A DNA stretch of 64,000 nucleotides from Schizophyllum amplum (GCA_007026445.1 VDMD01000002.1:62001-126000), one strand, 5' to 3'. Shown: positions 1-10,330, numbered from the stretch's first letter. Numbers and translations: made by a program. The notes: generated from the letters alone by a model not told the origin.

Positions 1-745
1 CGACGCAGACGACAAGCCCGCGACCAAGAAGTCCAAGCCTGCCTCCACCAAGCTCAAGGCACCGTTCAAGGAAGTGCTGCTCGCGAACAAGTGGGACCTC
101 GACGACGGGCTGGACCCCGCTGGGTGGTGGATGTCGGAGAAGCTAGACGGCGTACGGTGCGTCTTGTACGAGTATCATCCTATCCCCCTACTCACGATCG
201 CATGTCAGAGTCTACTACGACGGCGAGCGCATGTGGAGCCGCCTCGGTAACCTCTTCACCCCGCCACAATGGTTCCTCGACAGTGCGCCCCCCTCCTTGT
301 CCTCCGTACGCCACGACTCACAGCAGCGTTTATCTAGAGCTCCCCAAGAACGTCCACCTCGACGGCGAGCTCTTCGGCGGCCGAGGCACATTCCAGTCGA
401 CCGTCTCCATCGTCAAAACCATAAACTCGCCCCACTGGAAGAACATCACCTTCCAAGTCAGATCTTCCTTCGTATCATTGTCAATCGCTAACGGCGTACG
501 TGCAGGTCTTCGACATACCATCACTTGCTTCGCAGCCTTTCGAAGACCGCCTGGACGCGCTGAAGAAGCTCGTCGGTAAGCGCGGTGGCTCGCAACGATC
601 GCGCCAGGTCGTCCTCGTCTGGCACGAGAAAGTCCGCGACCGCCAACACGTACTCGACCACCTCAAGCACATCGAACAACTCGGTGGCGAGGGCGTCATG
701 CTCCGAAAACCTGGCTCGCTCTCACGTGATGTCATAGGACGTTGA
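1..745 (+). CDS. SWIM/ATP-dependent DNA ligase-like gene, copy 1 (5' cut by window, 3' deleted)
   Basis: The frame opens inside the acidic linker at base 2. Exons are 2-156, 209-282, 338-456 and 506-745, with introns of 49-55 nt. Motif I (EKLDG), the LDGEL motif, motif III (VFDIP) and motif IV (EGVMLRKPGS) are present. Right after KPGS the gene is fused to the downstream TCACGTGA sequence and ends as LSRDVIGR-stop. Compared with copy 2, 288 bp are missing, namely the exons with motif V (LLKVK) and the start of the OB fold. Motif V holds a catalytic lysine in known ligases, so this copy is probably inactive. The SWIM half lies outside the window. Confidence 0.8.
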
Positions 746-1789
746 ATCGGCATGAATTCTGATAGGTGTCTAGCGCCCATCCCTCCTTTTGTGGGCCCCC
801 GAACATGGGTTCCCCCTATAGGGGCCCATGTCCGGGGGCGTGCCACGACGACTACGAGACTACTAACTACTGACCCTCCAGTATACCACCAGCATAACCT
901 CGACAAGCATAACCCCGACCGACATGACCTCCCCCAGCATAACTCTGGTGTACGACGTGACGGCGAGCAGGACGACGGCGGCGGCACGACTGACGACGAC
1001 GAAGGCACGACGGCAGCGAGCACGACCAGCGGCAAGGCGAGGGGGGAGGGACGGTGGAGGGAAGGACGAGATGGGAGGGGTTTTTATACTCCTCTCGAGC
1101 CTGCCGGCCGCTGCCCGCTTGCTCGGTAGCGACGAGTGCGGGACTGCGAGGGTGTGCGGGGACCGGGCGTCTCAAGGGATAGCGCGAGCTTGTGTGATGC
1201 GCGGCCGAGTACCGCTGACTGCGCGCCGAGTGCCCGTCGTTCGTCCTTGCTGCACTGACCTTGTTCCCTCAGCTCTCGACACCGCGAAAGCGCGCGCGCA
1301 CTCGGGCGGCGGGGGGCAGTCGTGCTGTGTAGGAGGGGGGGCGGTCTTTTGTGTCTTTTTGCGACCCAGGGACTCGGTGGCGCAGTAAGCTCTTGTAGGT
1401 AGTCATAGGTAGCCGAATACAACCGTCTTTGTGCCTGTCATGCAGAGCGCGCGTCGTTCGTCCTCGCCTTGTTTTCTCAGCTATTGACATCGCGAAAGCG
1501 CGCTCGCACTCGGACGACGAGGGCCAGTCGTTCTGTGTGAGAGGGAGGCCCTTCTGTGCGAGAGGGAGGCCTGGCTTTACGAGTCGAATCACTTGTCCCG
1601 AATACATCACCGCCTGTGCCTTTCATGCCCGGGTCCCCGCGCCCTCTCATCGCCGCGCCAAGTCTCCCACAGTCACGCAAGTTTCAACTCCATTGTATTC
1701 GTTCAAGCCATTGTATTTTCGCATGTCACTGCTTCAAGTCATTGTATTTCAACCAGTCTCAAGGCATTGGTAAGACGCTTTTATTCCCA
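746..1789 (+). other. P1 locus, unit 1: duplicated-exon transcript, unrecognised
   Basis: Downstream of the ligase the DNA is rich in ACGACGGCG and AGCATAACCCCGAC repeats, followed by a TATA-like TTTATAC at 1083-1089. Two related exons follow. The first starts at 1273 after CACTGACCTTGTTCCCTCAG and reads LDTAKARAHSGGGGQSCC up to a GTAAGC donor at 1385. The second starts at 1481 after TTGTTTTCTCAG and reads IDIAKARSHSDDEGQSFC. Branch site, polypyrimidine tract and acceptor favour the + strand. I recognise no domain. The 3' part repeats TTCAAGYCATTGTATT. A minus-strand AATAAA (1780-1785 on +) could end the opposing N1 transcript. The frame before the first duplicated exon could not be joined convincingly. 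Confidence 0.35.
795..839. repeat. 45-bp conserved palindrome, unit 1
   Basis: Left arm GCCCCCGAACATGGG pairs with right arm CCCATGTCCGGGGGC (one mismatch). The centre contains the perfect palindrome CCCCTATAGGGG. The sequence and its flank (from TAGGTGTCTAGCGCCC to CGTGCCACG) are nearly invariant in all six copies, which is unusual for noncoding DNA here. It lies about 50-120 bp after the ligase stop codon. Possible roles are a cruciform, an RNA hairpin or a transposon-end relic; none is proven. Confidence 0.85.
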
Positions 1790-2063
1790 GAGCTACTCGA
1801 CTATACAGTAGGGTTCTACTCTAACTACAACGCTTCCGTGCCCTGGAGCATAGACAAAGACCTACCAAGACATGATATAAAGTCTCCGAACCCGTCCACG
1901 ACGCCCCCGCGCCGAGTCCCGTATGTCTGTCCCGCCGCCGCCGAGATCGCGACAGGCATTCAGCACGCCAAAGGCGTCACTGGAGTCGACCCGAGGGTTG
2001 TGAAGAGAGTGGCGAGGATCCCGACGACGAAGGGCGACATCGAGAGCGGCGCGAAATTACAGT
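1790..2063 (+). other. Conserved open block, unit 1 (GFYSNYNASVP)
   Basis: The + frame reads ELLDYTVGFYSNYNASVPWS and on through RVPYVCPAAAEIATG. It is open in every unit, inside longer ORFs with no clear start. The minus frame is also protein-like (SPFVVGILATL, then STPVTPLAC-stop) and sits after an N1 splice acceptor. Unit 1 alone reads DPRVVKRVAR where the others have a longer NAVHTSPRV version. Substitutions between units change residues in both frames, so neither strand shows clear constraint. Confidence 0.3.
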
Positions 2064-2990
2064 CTAATAAAGGAACATCAGCAAAATACGAACCAAGGGC
2101 ACACTGTACTCACAAGATGCGTATGCGCGGCGCAAACCCTGCTCGCCGGACGGCGATACGTTGCTTCCTCGCTTGGCGGCGCAGACGGAGGGTGGAGCGC
2201 ATGTTAGAGGAGTCCCAGAGCGCTGCTGTGAGCGCGCGGAACGCATACGACGACGGCAAGGGATCCACAAGACCTGTCAGCTCAAAGTTGATCGACGACC
2301 AAGCACTCCCTATGGGTCTGCGCGGCGGAACGCGATCTGCATACTCACCGCCCAAGCCGTCACGGGTGGGCGTATAAGGGCTTGAGCACAAGTCGAGGTA
2401 CCGGCAAGCGCGTCTTGAGCGTGTCGTGCGACGGTCTTAGACGAGTACGGGTTGCGAGCACGTCGCTCGCCGGACGGCGATCTATATACTCATCGCCTAA
2501 GCGAGTGAGTACTGACGGCGAGAAGGGAATACTGGCACGAAGTTAGCAACATGATAAACATGGACGGATTTGACTCACCCTGCTCGCCGGACGGCGATAC
2601 ATATACTCATTGCCCAGGCGCCTTGATCGCGAATGAGCAGTAGAAAACGCTTGACGATAGCCAGCGCGACGCGCTGAAGAAGTCGATCTTGAGGGCGTAA
2701 CCCGTCTTGAGGGGGTGGTCTAGGCGACGTCCAGCGCGTCTTCAGGCGCGTCTCGAACGACGTCGGGCGCCGATCACGCTGCTCGCGGGACGTCAATACA
2801 TGTACTCATCGCCTAGTGAGTCAGTCAGCAATGTCTTGTAAAGCCAGGTAACTCGCGCACCTCGCTCGCCGGAAGGCGATACATATACTCATCGCCTGCA
2901 AGCCCCGCGTCAGCATCGGTCCGCGACACTGGAGACATATTCAGCAACGTAACTGGCAGAATCAATATCAATTACTCACATCAGAACGCC
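2064..2990 (-). other. N1 locus, distal part, unit 1: GDEY-type exon array
   Basis: Read on the minus strand, a module recurs every 80-200 bp: acceptor ...TAG, then GCGATGAGTATATnnATCGCC and GTCCGGCGAGCG, then a GTGAGT donor. It encodes GDEY(I/M)(D/Y)RRPAS-like peptides, with about six versions here. A clear 50-nt intron lies at 2064-2113 on + (GTGAGTACAG to TTTATTAG). Another donor lies near 2570. On the + strand each module shows as CTCGCCGGACGGCGATACAT followed by ATACTCATCGCC. No family is recognised. Frame continuity over the whole locus is not shown, so this may be a decayed or noncoding transcript. Confidence 0.4.
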
Positions 2991-3545
2991 AGTTCAAAGG
3001 CGGCGCTACGCGCCGCCCCCAAGCGCGGCCTCCGGCCGCGCGGTCTCTTCCTCGCCTCACGGAGTCGTGACCGCCCACCCAGTCCGCGAGATCCCCCCAC
3101 CCTAGTCCTGGCCATAACGTCAGTGAAAGATAATGGCCGCGATCGAGGGGATACTCACGAGAAGAATGGCGGCGCTGCGCGCCGCCCCGGGATGCGCGGC
3201 CTCCGGCCGCGCGCGCGTCTCCCTCACCCCGCGGCTGGCGGCGTACCGACCTCCCACACCGTCGCCGGGGCCCCTCCCCCCAAACCCTACACAAGACATC
3301 AATGAAAGATCAATGCCACGAACGATGGGAAACTCAACAGCAAGAGTGGCGGCGCTGCGCGCCGCCCCTATGCGCGGCCTCCGGCCGCGCCCGCGTCTCT
3401 CCCCCTCCCGCGGTGCGCATCGGCGGCGGCGAGACCATACCACCCGAATCCTAGCCATAACATCAGTGAGGGATCAGATCCGCTGTTGAAGGGATACTCA
3501 CCGAATGAATGGCGGCGCTGCGCGCCGTCGCCTCCATTGTCCTGC
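2991..3545 (-). repeat. N1 locus, hairpin-exon array, unit 1 (3 full pairs)
   Basis: Two 19-bp palindromes recur as a pair. A is GGCGGCGCTGCGCGCCGCC (centre varies) and B is GCGCGGCCTCCGGCCGCGC. Here A/B lie at 2999-3017/3023-3041, 3168-3186/3194-3212 and 3348-3366/3372-3390; an imperfect A without B lies at 3511-3529. On the minus strand each pair sits at the 3' end of an exon of about 110-130 nt, and a GTGAGT-type donor follows palindrome A about 9 nt later. The introns are 50-51 nt, for example 3108-3158. Encoded peptides (RPEAA, GAQRRHS) follow from the palindromes, so protein function is doubtful. Confidence 0.6.
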
Positions 3546-4550
3546 GGCATCGTGATTCCCCGCACCATCGCCGAGACCACTCCGCCCAGACGTCAATGGA
3601 AAGTCCAGGCCGCAAACATGGGAAGACTCACCAAAGTAAGAAGTAAGGCGACAACGGCGCCGCGCGCCATCGCCGTGTGCGCGGCCACAGCCACGCTCGA
3701 TGCTTTCCTCTGTCCACAATGTCGACGCACCGCCGCAGCGGGACTTCTGTGTCCGGCGTTAATATGAGAACAAAACAAAGGCGCAATGAAACTCACCAAA
3801 CCACATCCCCATGCCCACCCGCGTAGCGAAGTAAACGTCCAGATCAACGACAGGAGACGCAGAGTGATGGCGGCGCTCAGCGCCTCCCATCCCGCGGTCG
3901 CCATCGCGCAACGCCGAGGCGCGTCGACGACGACGACGTCCTTGACGACACGGAAGAAACGAGGATAACTGCGACGAGGTCAGCGGGGTACACGACGCGG
4001 GTGGGAGGACATACCATGAGCACGAACACGGCGGCGACGCGACGCGTCGCTACCTCCTACGGTCTCGAGCATAGGCTGACAAATGGACAGTCAACGTTCG
4101 GAAGAGGCGTGTCGAGCTCTACTCACCCTGAGCCACCGAGAGTCGTTGTCATTGACGGCGTCGGCGGCGACAGCGGAAAGACGATACTAAGGGCGGCGCG
4201 TCGGGGAGGGAGGGGGCACGATGGTTGAAAAAGAGGGGAAGTTCGCTGGGAGTTGGTATATATACGGGCGTCGGAGCTAAAGGGAGCCGAGCAAGATACT
4301 TACCCTCGTACGTGGCAGATCTACCGCGCCCGATCGTCAACAAGGGTGTTGAGCTTATCAGCTATTCGGCCGCGGACTAGGCGCTCTCCGCGCAATGGTA
4401 CAGCGGTCGGAGATGTTCAGATCTTTGGCCGTTTCCGTGTTGCGCGCCGCCATAGATGGCGTAGAGGTCGGTGCTAAGGAAATGGAGAGCAAGGAACGAC
4501 GATACGCAAAGTCGCGCGAACACTTGTGAGGGTTGGGAGCAAGGAGAACA
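3546..4550 (-). other. N1 locus, proximal part, unit 1
   Basis: The minus strand has GTGAGT donors near 3628 and 3791, GGTATGT near 4012, GTGAGT near 4122 and GTAAGTAT near 4300. Exon peptides include WEALSAAITLRLLSLIWTF, which is hydrophobic. An upstream minus ORF (4358-4576) contains MAARNTETAKDLNIS and could be the first exon, but in this unit it meets a stop before the donor. TATATATA at 4257-4264 is self-complementary; on the minus strand a C-rich leader follows it, so it could be a promoter or part of the first intron. Product not recognised. Confidence 0.35.
4257..4264 (-). promoter_or_regulatory. TATATATA box, N1, unit 1
   Basis: It is the only TATATATA in the unit and recurs at the same place in each unit (16087, 28042, 40088, 52330). 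A pyrimidine-rich stretch follows it on the minus strand. Confidence 0.35.
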
Positions 4551-5888
4551 ATGGACGCGGCGGTCGGTCCGGGCACCGAAGTTCAACTTGATGACAATCT
4601 TCCACCTCCCTCACCTCTACTGCGGGCTCTGCTCGCCGTGAAAGAGTTGCTCATCGGCTCCGCTCAGGCTTCTGACGCTCCGTTAAAATTTACAGCGCGC
4701 CCGTAGCTCTGGATCGGCCGGAATTCGGGGTGCACTTGTAGCGTGGATGCAGGGATTTCCGCCCTCCGCGGCGCGTAGACACACTTTCTCAACCTCCTAG
4801 ACAGTTTCCCTGGAGTTTGATGCATGGAAAATGCGTACCTAATCGGACGCAAGTCCTGAGCGGGCGCGATCGAGCCACCTGTTCGTTGTCAAAAGTTCAA
4901 TGCACGTTCAATCTGTGCACATCTGCTCGTCCTGCAGCGCGAGCAAGACACTGGCTCGTCTTCTGTCTTGCAGTATGATATATCATGATACCTGAGGGCG
5001 CAGTCAGTCAAACCCAACATACAAGATGAGTATGGAAACCAGGATCGCAACACAGACTCCCTCGTATGACCATGCGCGCCACACCCTTCCCCACCTCCCC
5101 GCTCGCCTGTCACCCCGAATCTTCCATCCCCGGGCCTGTCTCGAACGCCCGCGCAGTCTGACAAACATCCTCGCATTACACCCGCATCACTCCGCGCCAC
5201 CATCACCGACAGTAGCGCAGTGCTCACCGACTCTGCTCGCAAAGAAAAAGTTCAACATGTACACTCGCGTTTCCAACCTCCTGACTCTGCCGTTGCGCCG
5301 CGTCTTCCTAGTGCATTCCCGTCGCCGACTCTTCATTCCGGGAACCGAGAACGTTGACGTCGCTGATAGATCGGAAGCACGATGTCGAGCGGTGAACGCT
5401 CGCGCTCGTCCGCCCTGTTCATGCAAAGTTCAACGTCGAAGTTCAACAGAGTCACTCACTCATGCCCCTCCCCCCGAGCTCTGCAAGTTCGGCATGCAGC
5501 TTCACGCGATGCTCAATCTACGGCAAGAGATGCATCGCTGCTGCATAGACGACACGCAACAGGGCGAGCTGAACGCAGCGGTTCGTGCGCGCCACCCGAG
5601 GTCAACAAGGCCTACCATATGCAGCGGTATGACGTCCTCGCCGCGTGCATCAGGGCCCGCCGGCAAGGCAACTTAGATAGACCAGGTTTGCATCGCCGAT
5701 CAGGACGGTCGTCGGACATGAAGCGCTGTTCGGGTTGGCGCGCGCCACTCGAGGACTCGCTCGTCGTTTTCGAGGCAGCCGGAGTTCGTTTGAGCGGCGG
5801 AGACACACGGTTAGGCAGGTAGATAGTAGATAGTAGCCCATCAGTACGAAGAGCATGCGAAAGTCGACACAGACATCGTCCGCGGGCG
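4551..5888 (+). pseudogene. P2 locus, first module, unit 1 (class A)
   Basis: The start ATG 4551 gives MDAAVGPGTEVQLDDNLPPP and stops at ARP. It resembles the beginning of the second P2 module 1.3 kb downstream at the DNA level (GGTCCGG..., GAAGTTCAACTTG), so the two are old duplicates. The stretch 4700-5300 belongs to haplotype class A (also in units 2 and most of 4), which has several stops where class B reads TIRGTYTRFLNLLNSS. Further on, ELCKFGMQLHAMLNLRQEMH is open and conserved, but a 1-nt shift separates it from NKAYHMQRYDVLAACIRARR in another frame. Decayed coding sequence; family unknown. Confidence 0.35.
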
Positions 5889-7520
5889 ATGATGACGGTT
5901 GGGAACAACATGAATAAGGATCGTCGCCATCGGTCCGGTACGCCGAAGTTCAACTTGTCCCCATCATCCATGTCCCTCTCACCCATCGCGCGCCTCCGCC
6001 GCCTCGGACCAAACACTTTTCGGCTCCCCTCCATCGTCAGATACATATCTGTTGCTCTAGGACGCCGCCACTGTCCTGGATCCTTTGCAACTCGCAGAAC
6101 ATTCCCGCCCTGCACCAAAACGCGCGTCTCCACCCTCCGGAGCGCGACCGTGGCCTCGCCAAGTACGGCGATGGGTCCAGCCAATGTTCGTACGGCATCA
6201 TCTCGCTTCAGAACTCGGGTACGTATCTCCGATGGGCGAGATCTGCGTTCTTTCTTATCGTTCTGGAAGGTCCAGGATGTTTGAGTGTGGAACTCGACGT
6301 CTTTACCGTCGTAAGTTGACATCCGCCCAAAAAATATTTCTCACCGAATTCTGACTGTATAGGGTGAATTGGACGACCCTCGGTGTGCTATATCTCTCTG
6401 CGCAACCCTCAGCGAGTGCTATTGCGCAAAGGGCGACGATTTTATTATGTGGCGTCGTTTTACGCCCGCTCGTAACATGCGCATCTCGCATCGGGCAACC
6501 ACTATTTGTACCGCATACTACTTCGGACATACGTGGGACATTATGTACGAAGTCCTGGACGCGTCCTCCCTCTGTACATCGCACAGTGCGTCACCCCTTT
6601 CTCGTCGTTCCCCACCCCGTCGCCCTCCCAATCTTCCACCGCTCGCTTATCCTGAAATGCCAATGACTCATTCAGGAGGTTCGACTTTGCGGTCGATCTC
6701 ATGCCGACCGCCGATGGCCGCACGCACGCGCCACCGCGCATAGCGCATACACCCTCTCGACGCGCCGAATCTTCCGCCCCGCTGTCGTCCATTTCCGTGC
6801 TCGCCGCTTGCTCAAATAGCCTAGCGCTAGCCTACTCGGGTCCCCGTATTGCCGACACGAAGCGACAGGCTCCGCGCTGCCCTCGCATCCTCAACATGTT
6901 CGTTTTCATTTCCCGGGTCATTCACAGTGACTTACAGAGTGCAGGAAACGCTAGTTCTGCATATACACGGCGGAGATGCGTATCTCCGAGGTCCCCGAGC
7001 ACAATCTTCTTTGGACGGAGCGCGAGCGCGGCGGAGACGACGCGCTTTCAGCGCGTTCGAGGGCGCGGCCTTGTTCAACAACAACGGTTTCCCGATGGGG
7101 AAGAGCCTTACGTTGTCATCTTCAACCTCCACCTCGATTTTACCGCCCCACTCTCGCGGGGTTCTCGGCTGCGGGACGCGTCACATACAAGCTCGGGTGC
7201 GTGCTCATGTCGCGAAGCGAAGCGGTATGTACTGAACGTGGAGCTCATTTAGGACTTCGCAAAACGACTCGAACACAATAGCGTACCGCGGTCGGCCTGC
7301 CATGTCGCCAGCTCTTCCCCGCGGAGGTTAATGAAGACTCACCGCACTCGGCGGACATGCACGGATGACGCCGAGCGGATACGCATTCAATGTTCAAAGT
7401 CGAACCTCCTGAACGGAGGCGCGTGTGTCGGTGCGCCACCGAATCTTCCGCCCTTTCGTAAGTCGATCTCGACCCCCGATTTTCGCGGCGGTACACCCTG
7501 TTCGGTAGCCGGTGACTAGA
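5889..7520 (+). pseudogene. P2 locus, second module, unit 1: 331-aa-type frame, start codon lost
   Basis: The exon positions match the other units: 6041-6218, 6276-6310, 6363-6589, 6676-7252. The frame stays open across the three introns (6219-6275, 6311-6362, 6590-6675). The codon that is ATG in units 2-5 (MTIC) is ATA at 6041, and the conserved WIRWNSQN reads WILCNSQN. Exon 3 encodes ECYCAKGDDFIMWRRFTPAR and YYFGHTWDIMYEVLDAS; exon 4 starts RFDFAVDL. I recognise no family. The third intron has a weak donor (GTCACC), chosen because it keeps frame. Confidence 0.4.
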
Positions 7521-7573
7521 TGGAGTGCTGACGTGTGCGTTTCAAGGAGGTTGGAAAGGTTGTTCGCGCGGGG

Positions 7574-7579
7574 TATAAG
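7574..7579 (+). promoter_or_regulatory. TATAAG box of P3, unit 1
   Basis: GGGTATAAGGG precedes a long pyrimidine-rich stretch, the usual layout of a fungal core promoter. It is conserved at 19412, 31364 and 31384 (duplicated), 43436 and 56671. Confidence 0.4.
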
Positions 7580-7726
7580 GGTCGGGGGGAGATGGGGTGA
7601 TTGGGGCAGCGCTCTTGCGTTTCCCCTCGTTGACTATTCCCCGCCGCCGCTATCTTTCCCTCGCCTCCTCGCCTTCGCCCGCCGTCGCCTTTGCCGCCGT
7701 CGCCTTCGCCTTCCTCCACCGCCATC

Positions 7727-8029
7727 GACACCCGCTCGCCGACATGGACGCCGAGCTCGCCGACATGGACGCCGAGCTCGCCGACATGGACACCCGCTCG
7801 CCGACTTGCCCATCAAGCTCGCCGACTTGGCCGTCAAGCTCGCCGACCTGGACTCCCACTCGTCGACTTGGCCTCCCGCTCTTCGACATGGACTCCCGCT
7901 CGCCGACTTGGACTCCCACTCTTCGACTTGGACTCCCACTCTTCGACTTGGACTCCCACTCTTCGACATGGACGCCGAGCTCGACGACTTGGACTCCCGC
8001 TCGACGACTTGGACGTCGAGCTTGACACC
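7727..8029. repeat. 20/21-bp VNTR, unit 1 (about 15 copies)
   Basis: Units such as GCCGACTTGGACTCCCGCTC (20 bp) mix with 21-bp variants ending GCCGAGCTC or GTCAAGCTC. The 20-bp units shift the frame by one each time they occur, so frames such as DMDAELADMDAEL pass into SPTWTPSS within the array. The array ends at GACGTCGAGCTTGACACC before a GTGAGT donor. Confidence 0.8.
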
Positions 8030-9089
8030 GTGAGTCTGACCGCCACCCTATTCGTCTCATAGTCGCTGATCTATATTATAGGTGTTCTCTGCCATATCAT
8101 AGGTCTCTTCACGCTCCGCGCCCGCTAGTCACGCTCGCCCTCCACGACGGCGCGCTCCTCCACGACGGCGCGCTCCTCCACGACGGCGCGCCCTCCTCAC
8201 CGCTATGATGATCGAGCTCACCACTATGATGATCGAGCTCACCGCTATGATGATCGGTAAGTCGACGCAGTGATATTCGTCGACCGTCGCGCTGACTCTC
8301 TTGCATTCTAGGTAACTTTTGCCTTGTGTCCGCTACCCCCTGTCACCCCCAGCACGCGCGCGATCGGTATGTTGATTGATTCATATTTTTTTGCGACTGT
8401 CGTGCTGATGCTCTTTGTTTTCCAGATAATCTTTGTGGTTACGACTTGCTCGATATTTGATGTCCTAGCTCGATATTCGATGTCCTATACTATCTTCGCC
8501 GTCGCCGGGCCTCCGGTCTCACTTCCAACGGCCGTGGGAGACTACACTCCCAACATGTGTAGTTCTTCAACAAGTCCTAGTCAACCCGAGGGCTCACGCT
8601 ATCCGTAAGTTGATTGTTTTGTATTTCTCTCGACCGTCGTCGTGGTGTGTCTCTCGACCGTCGTGGTGTGTCTCTCGACCGTCGTGGTGATTCTCTAGAC
8701 CTCTCTAGATTACCTTCATACGCACGAGCTCGATATTCAATGGCCCGTGAACGCCCTCCGCCCTCCGTCCGTCCCGTGCTACTGGTAACTGTGAGTTGAG
8801 TGCAACGTCACGATCTTTCTCGCCCGTTGTACTGACTCTTCTCTCACAGATTACGTGGACGACGTTGTCGTGTTCGCCGCGTGGGCGGCGGCGCTGTTGT
8901 GCTCTCCGCTTGGATGGCGTTGTCGTGCTCGCCGTTGGGGACGGCGTCGTCGTGCTCGCCGTTGGGGACGGCATTGTCGTGTTCGCCGTTGGCGTTGTCG
9001 TGTTCGCCGTGCGGACGGCGTCGTCGTGTTCGACGTCGCCCGCGGGAATTTTCACGCGGGCGAGCGTGACTTGACTTTCAGAGAGGGGT

Positions 9090-10330
9090 GGGTGGGTTGA
9101 TTCTACGGGGGCCAGTTGATTTCACGCGGGCGCGTTGATTTTACGCGGGCGGGTTGATTTTACGGGTGCGGGTTGATTTTGCGCGGGCGACTTGATTTTA
9201 CGCGGGCGGGTTGACTTTACGGGTGCGAGTCGACTGTTATTTCTAGGCAGGTTGGATTTTATTTCGCCGAGGGGGGGAGTGGGGGAGTGGGGGGGGGGGA
9301 TATTTTGATTGTACGAGGGGGGGTGGGGGGATTGTACGAGGGGGGGGAGGGGGATAGGAATATCTACAAGGGGGACGGTATATCTACGAGGGGGGGAGCG
9401 GGATTTATATTCCTACGAGGGGGGAGCGGGAGTCGTATTTCTACGAGGGGGGAGGGTTAACTTTACGAGGGGGAGGGTTAACTTTACGAGGGGGGAGGGG
9501 TTGGTTTTTATGTAGACGACAAGGAAGGTTAAGTTTACGAGGGCGGTATGTATTTCTACGAGGGGGAGGGGGCGGTCGTGCGGGAGGGGGGTATTTGTGA
9601 AGGCGAGGGGGGAGCGTCTGCGAAGGCGAGGGGGGAGCGTCTGCGAAGGCGAGGGGGGAGTGCATGCGAAGGCGGGGAGGAGGGGGGGAGGTATGTATTA
9701 CGAGGTACGGGGGAGGGGGAGGTAACAGACGGAGGGCAGGGGTAGACAGAGAGGTAGGAGGGTAGACGGCGGTTGACGAAGGTCAGGATAGGTACAACGT
9801 AGGTAGACTCGATGCAATTGGAGTTGGTTTTCAAGCACGTTATCGGCTTTTTACGATGGGTGAGGGTTGTCTGCACGAGGGGGGAGGTTGTCTGTACGAG
9901 AGCGGTTGACTTTACGAGGGCGAGGGCGGGGTTGACTTGTCACTTGTGTGGCAAGGGGGATGCGTTCACGAAGGCGAGGGGCGAGTATTTGTGATAGCAA
10001 GGGTGCGTTTGCGGGAAGGGGGGGAGTATCTGCGAAAGCGGGGGAGGGGGAGGTAAATAGATGGAGGGGAGGGGGGAGTTACTTGGACAGAGAAGTAGGG
10101 GGGGGGGGGTGGAGGAGCGGGTACAACGTAGGTAGGTTTGATGCAATGTATCGAAGCACGTTATTGAGTTTGCGGGGGCAAGGGGGAGGCGAGAGGGGGC
10201 ATCGAGGGGGGAGTGAAGGTGTGAGAGGAGTGGAGGAGGGGGGCGGCGAAAGGGAGGGGAGACGAGAGCGAGAGCGAGGAGCGGAGGGGCCGGGCGTGGA
10301 TGGGTGAGGGGGAGAAGGGGGAGTGGAGTG
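9090..10330. repeat. T/G and G-rich short-repeat tract, unit 1
   Basis: First comes a repeat of about 20 bp built on TTGATTTTACGCGGGC (9090-9235). It is followed by about 1 kb of TACGAGGGGGGAGGG, GAAGGCGAGGGG and similar blocks, almost all G on the + strand, with runs of six or more G. The segment with GTACAACGTAGGTAG ... AAGCACGTTAT occurs twice (about 9795 and 10115), an internal duplication. The tract can form many G-quadruplexes by sequence. ORFs here are compositional only. Confidence 0.75.

Larger units (their letters stand above)
7521..9089 (+). other. P3 locus, unit 1: minisatellite-rich spliced transcript
   Basis: A TATAAG box (7574-7579) is followed by a C/T-rich leader, then by the VNTR and a GTGAGT donor at 8030. 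Further + strand introns are likely: GTAAGTCGAC...TTGCATTCTAG near 8251-8310, GTATGTTGAT...TTTTCCAG near 8367-8425, GTAAGTTGAT...CTCTAG near 8606-8710 and GTAACTGTGAG...TCTCACAG near 8786-8850. After the last acceptor a 27-bp repeat reads VVVLAVGDG in one frame (about 8930-9030). An 18-bp repeat (ACGACGGCGCGCTCCTCC) occurs about three times near 8150-8195. Most frames are open by composition, so no protein is asserted. Confidence 0.35.

Noticed and set aside
795..839. Bacterial-type rho-independent terminator
   Set aside because: Hairpin is strong but the genome is eukaryotic and there is no T run after it.
2064..2990. CRISPR-like array (regularly spaced CTCGCCGGACGGCGAT repeats)
   Set aside because: Eukaryotic context, irregular spacing of 80-200 bp, diverged repeats and splice signals at each; no cas genes.
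3120..3490. ORFs rich in Ala/Arg over the hairpins
   Set aside because: They follow from the palindromes themselves (RPEAA, AAGGRA on either strand) and run through clear introns.
7512..8062. Long overlapping ORFs in all frames over the 20/21-bp VNTR
   Set aside because: Open by composition of the repeat; frames change at each 20-bp unit, so no single protein is supported.
9300..9500. Telomere repeat tract
   Set aside because: No regular short unit such as TTAGGG; the G-rich blocks are internal to each 12-kb unit.
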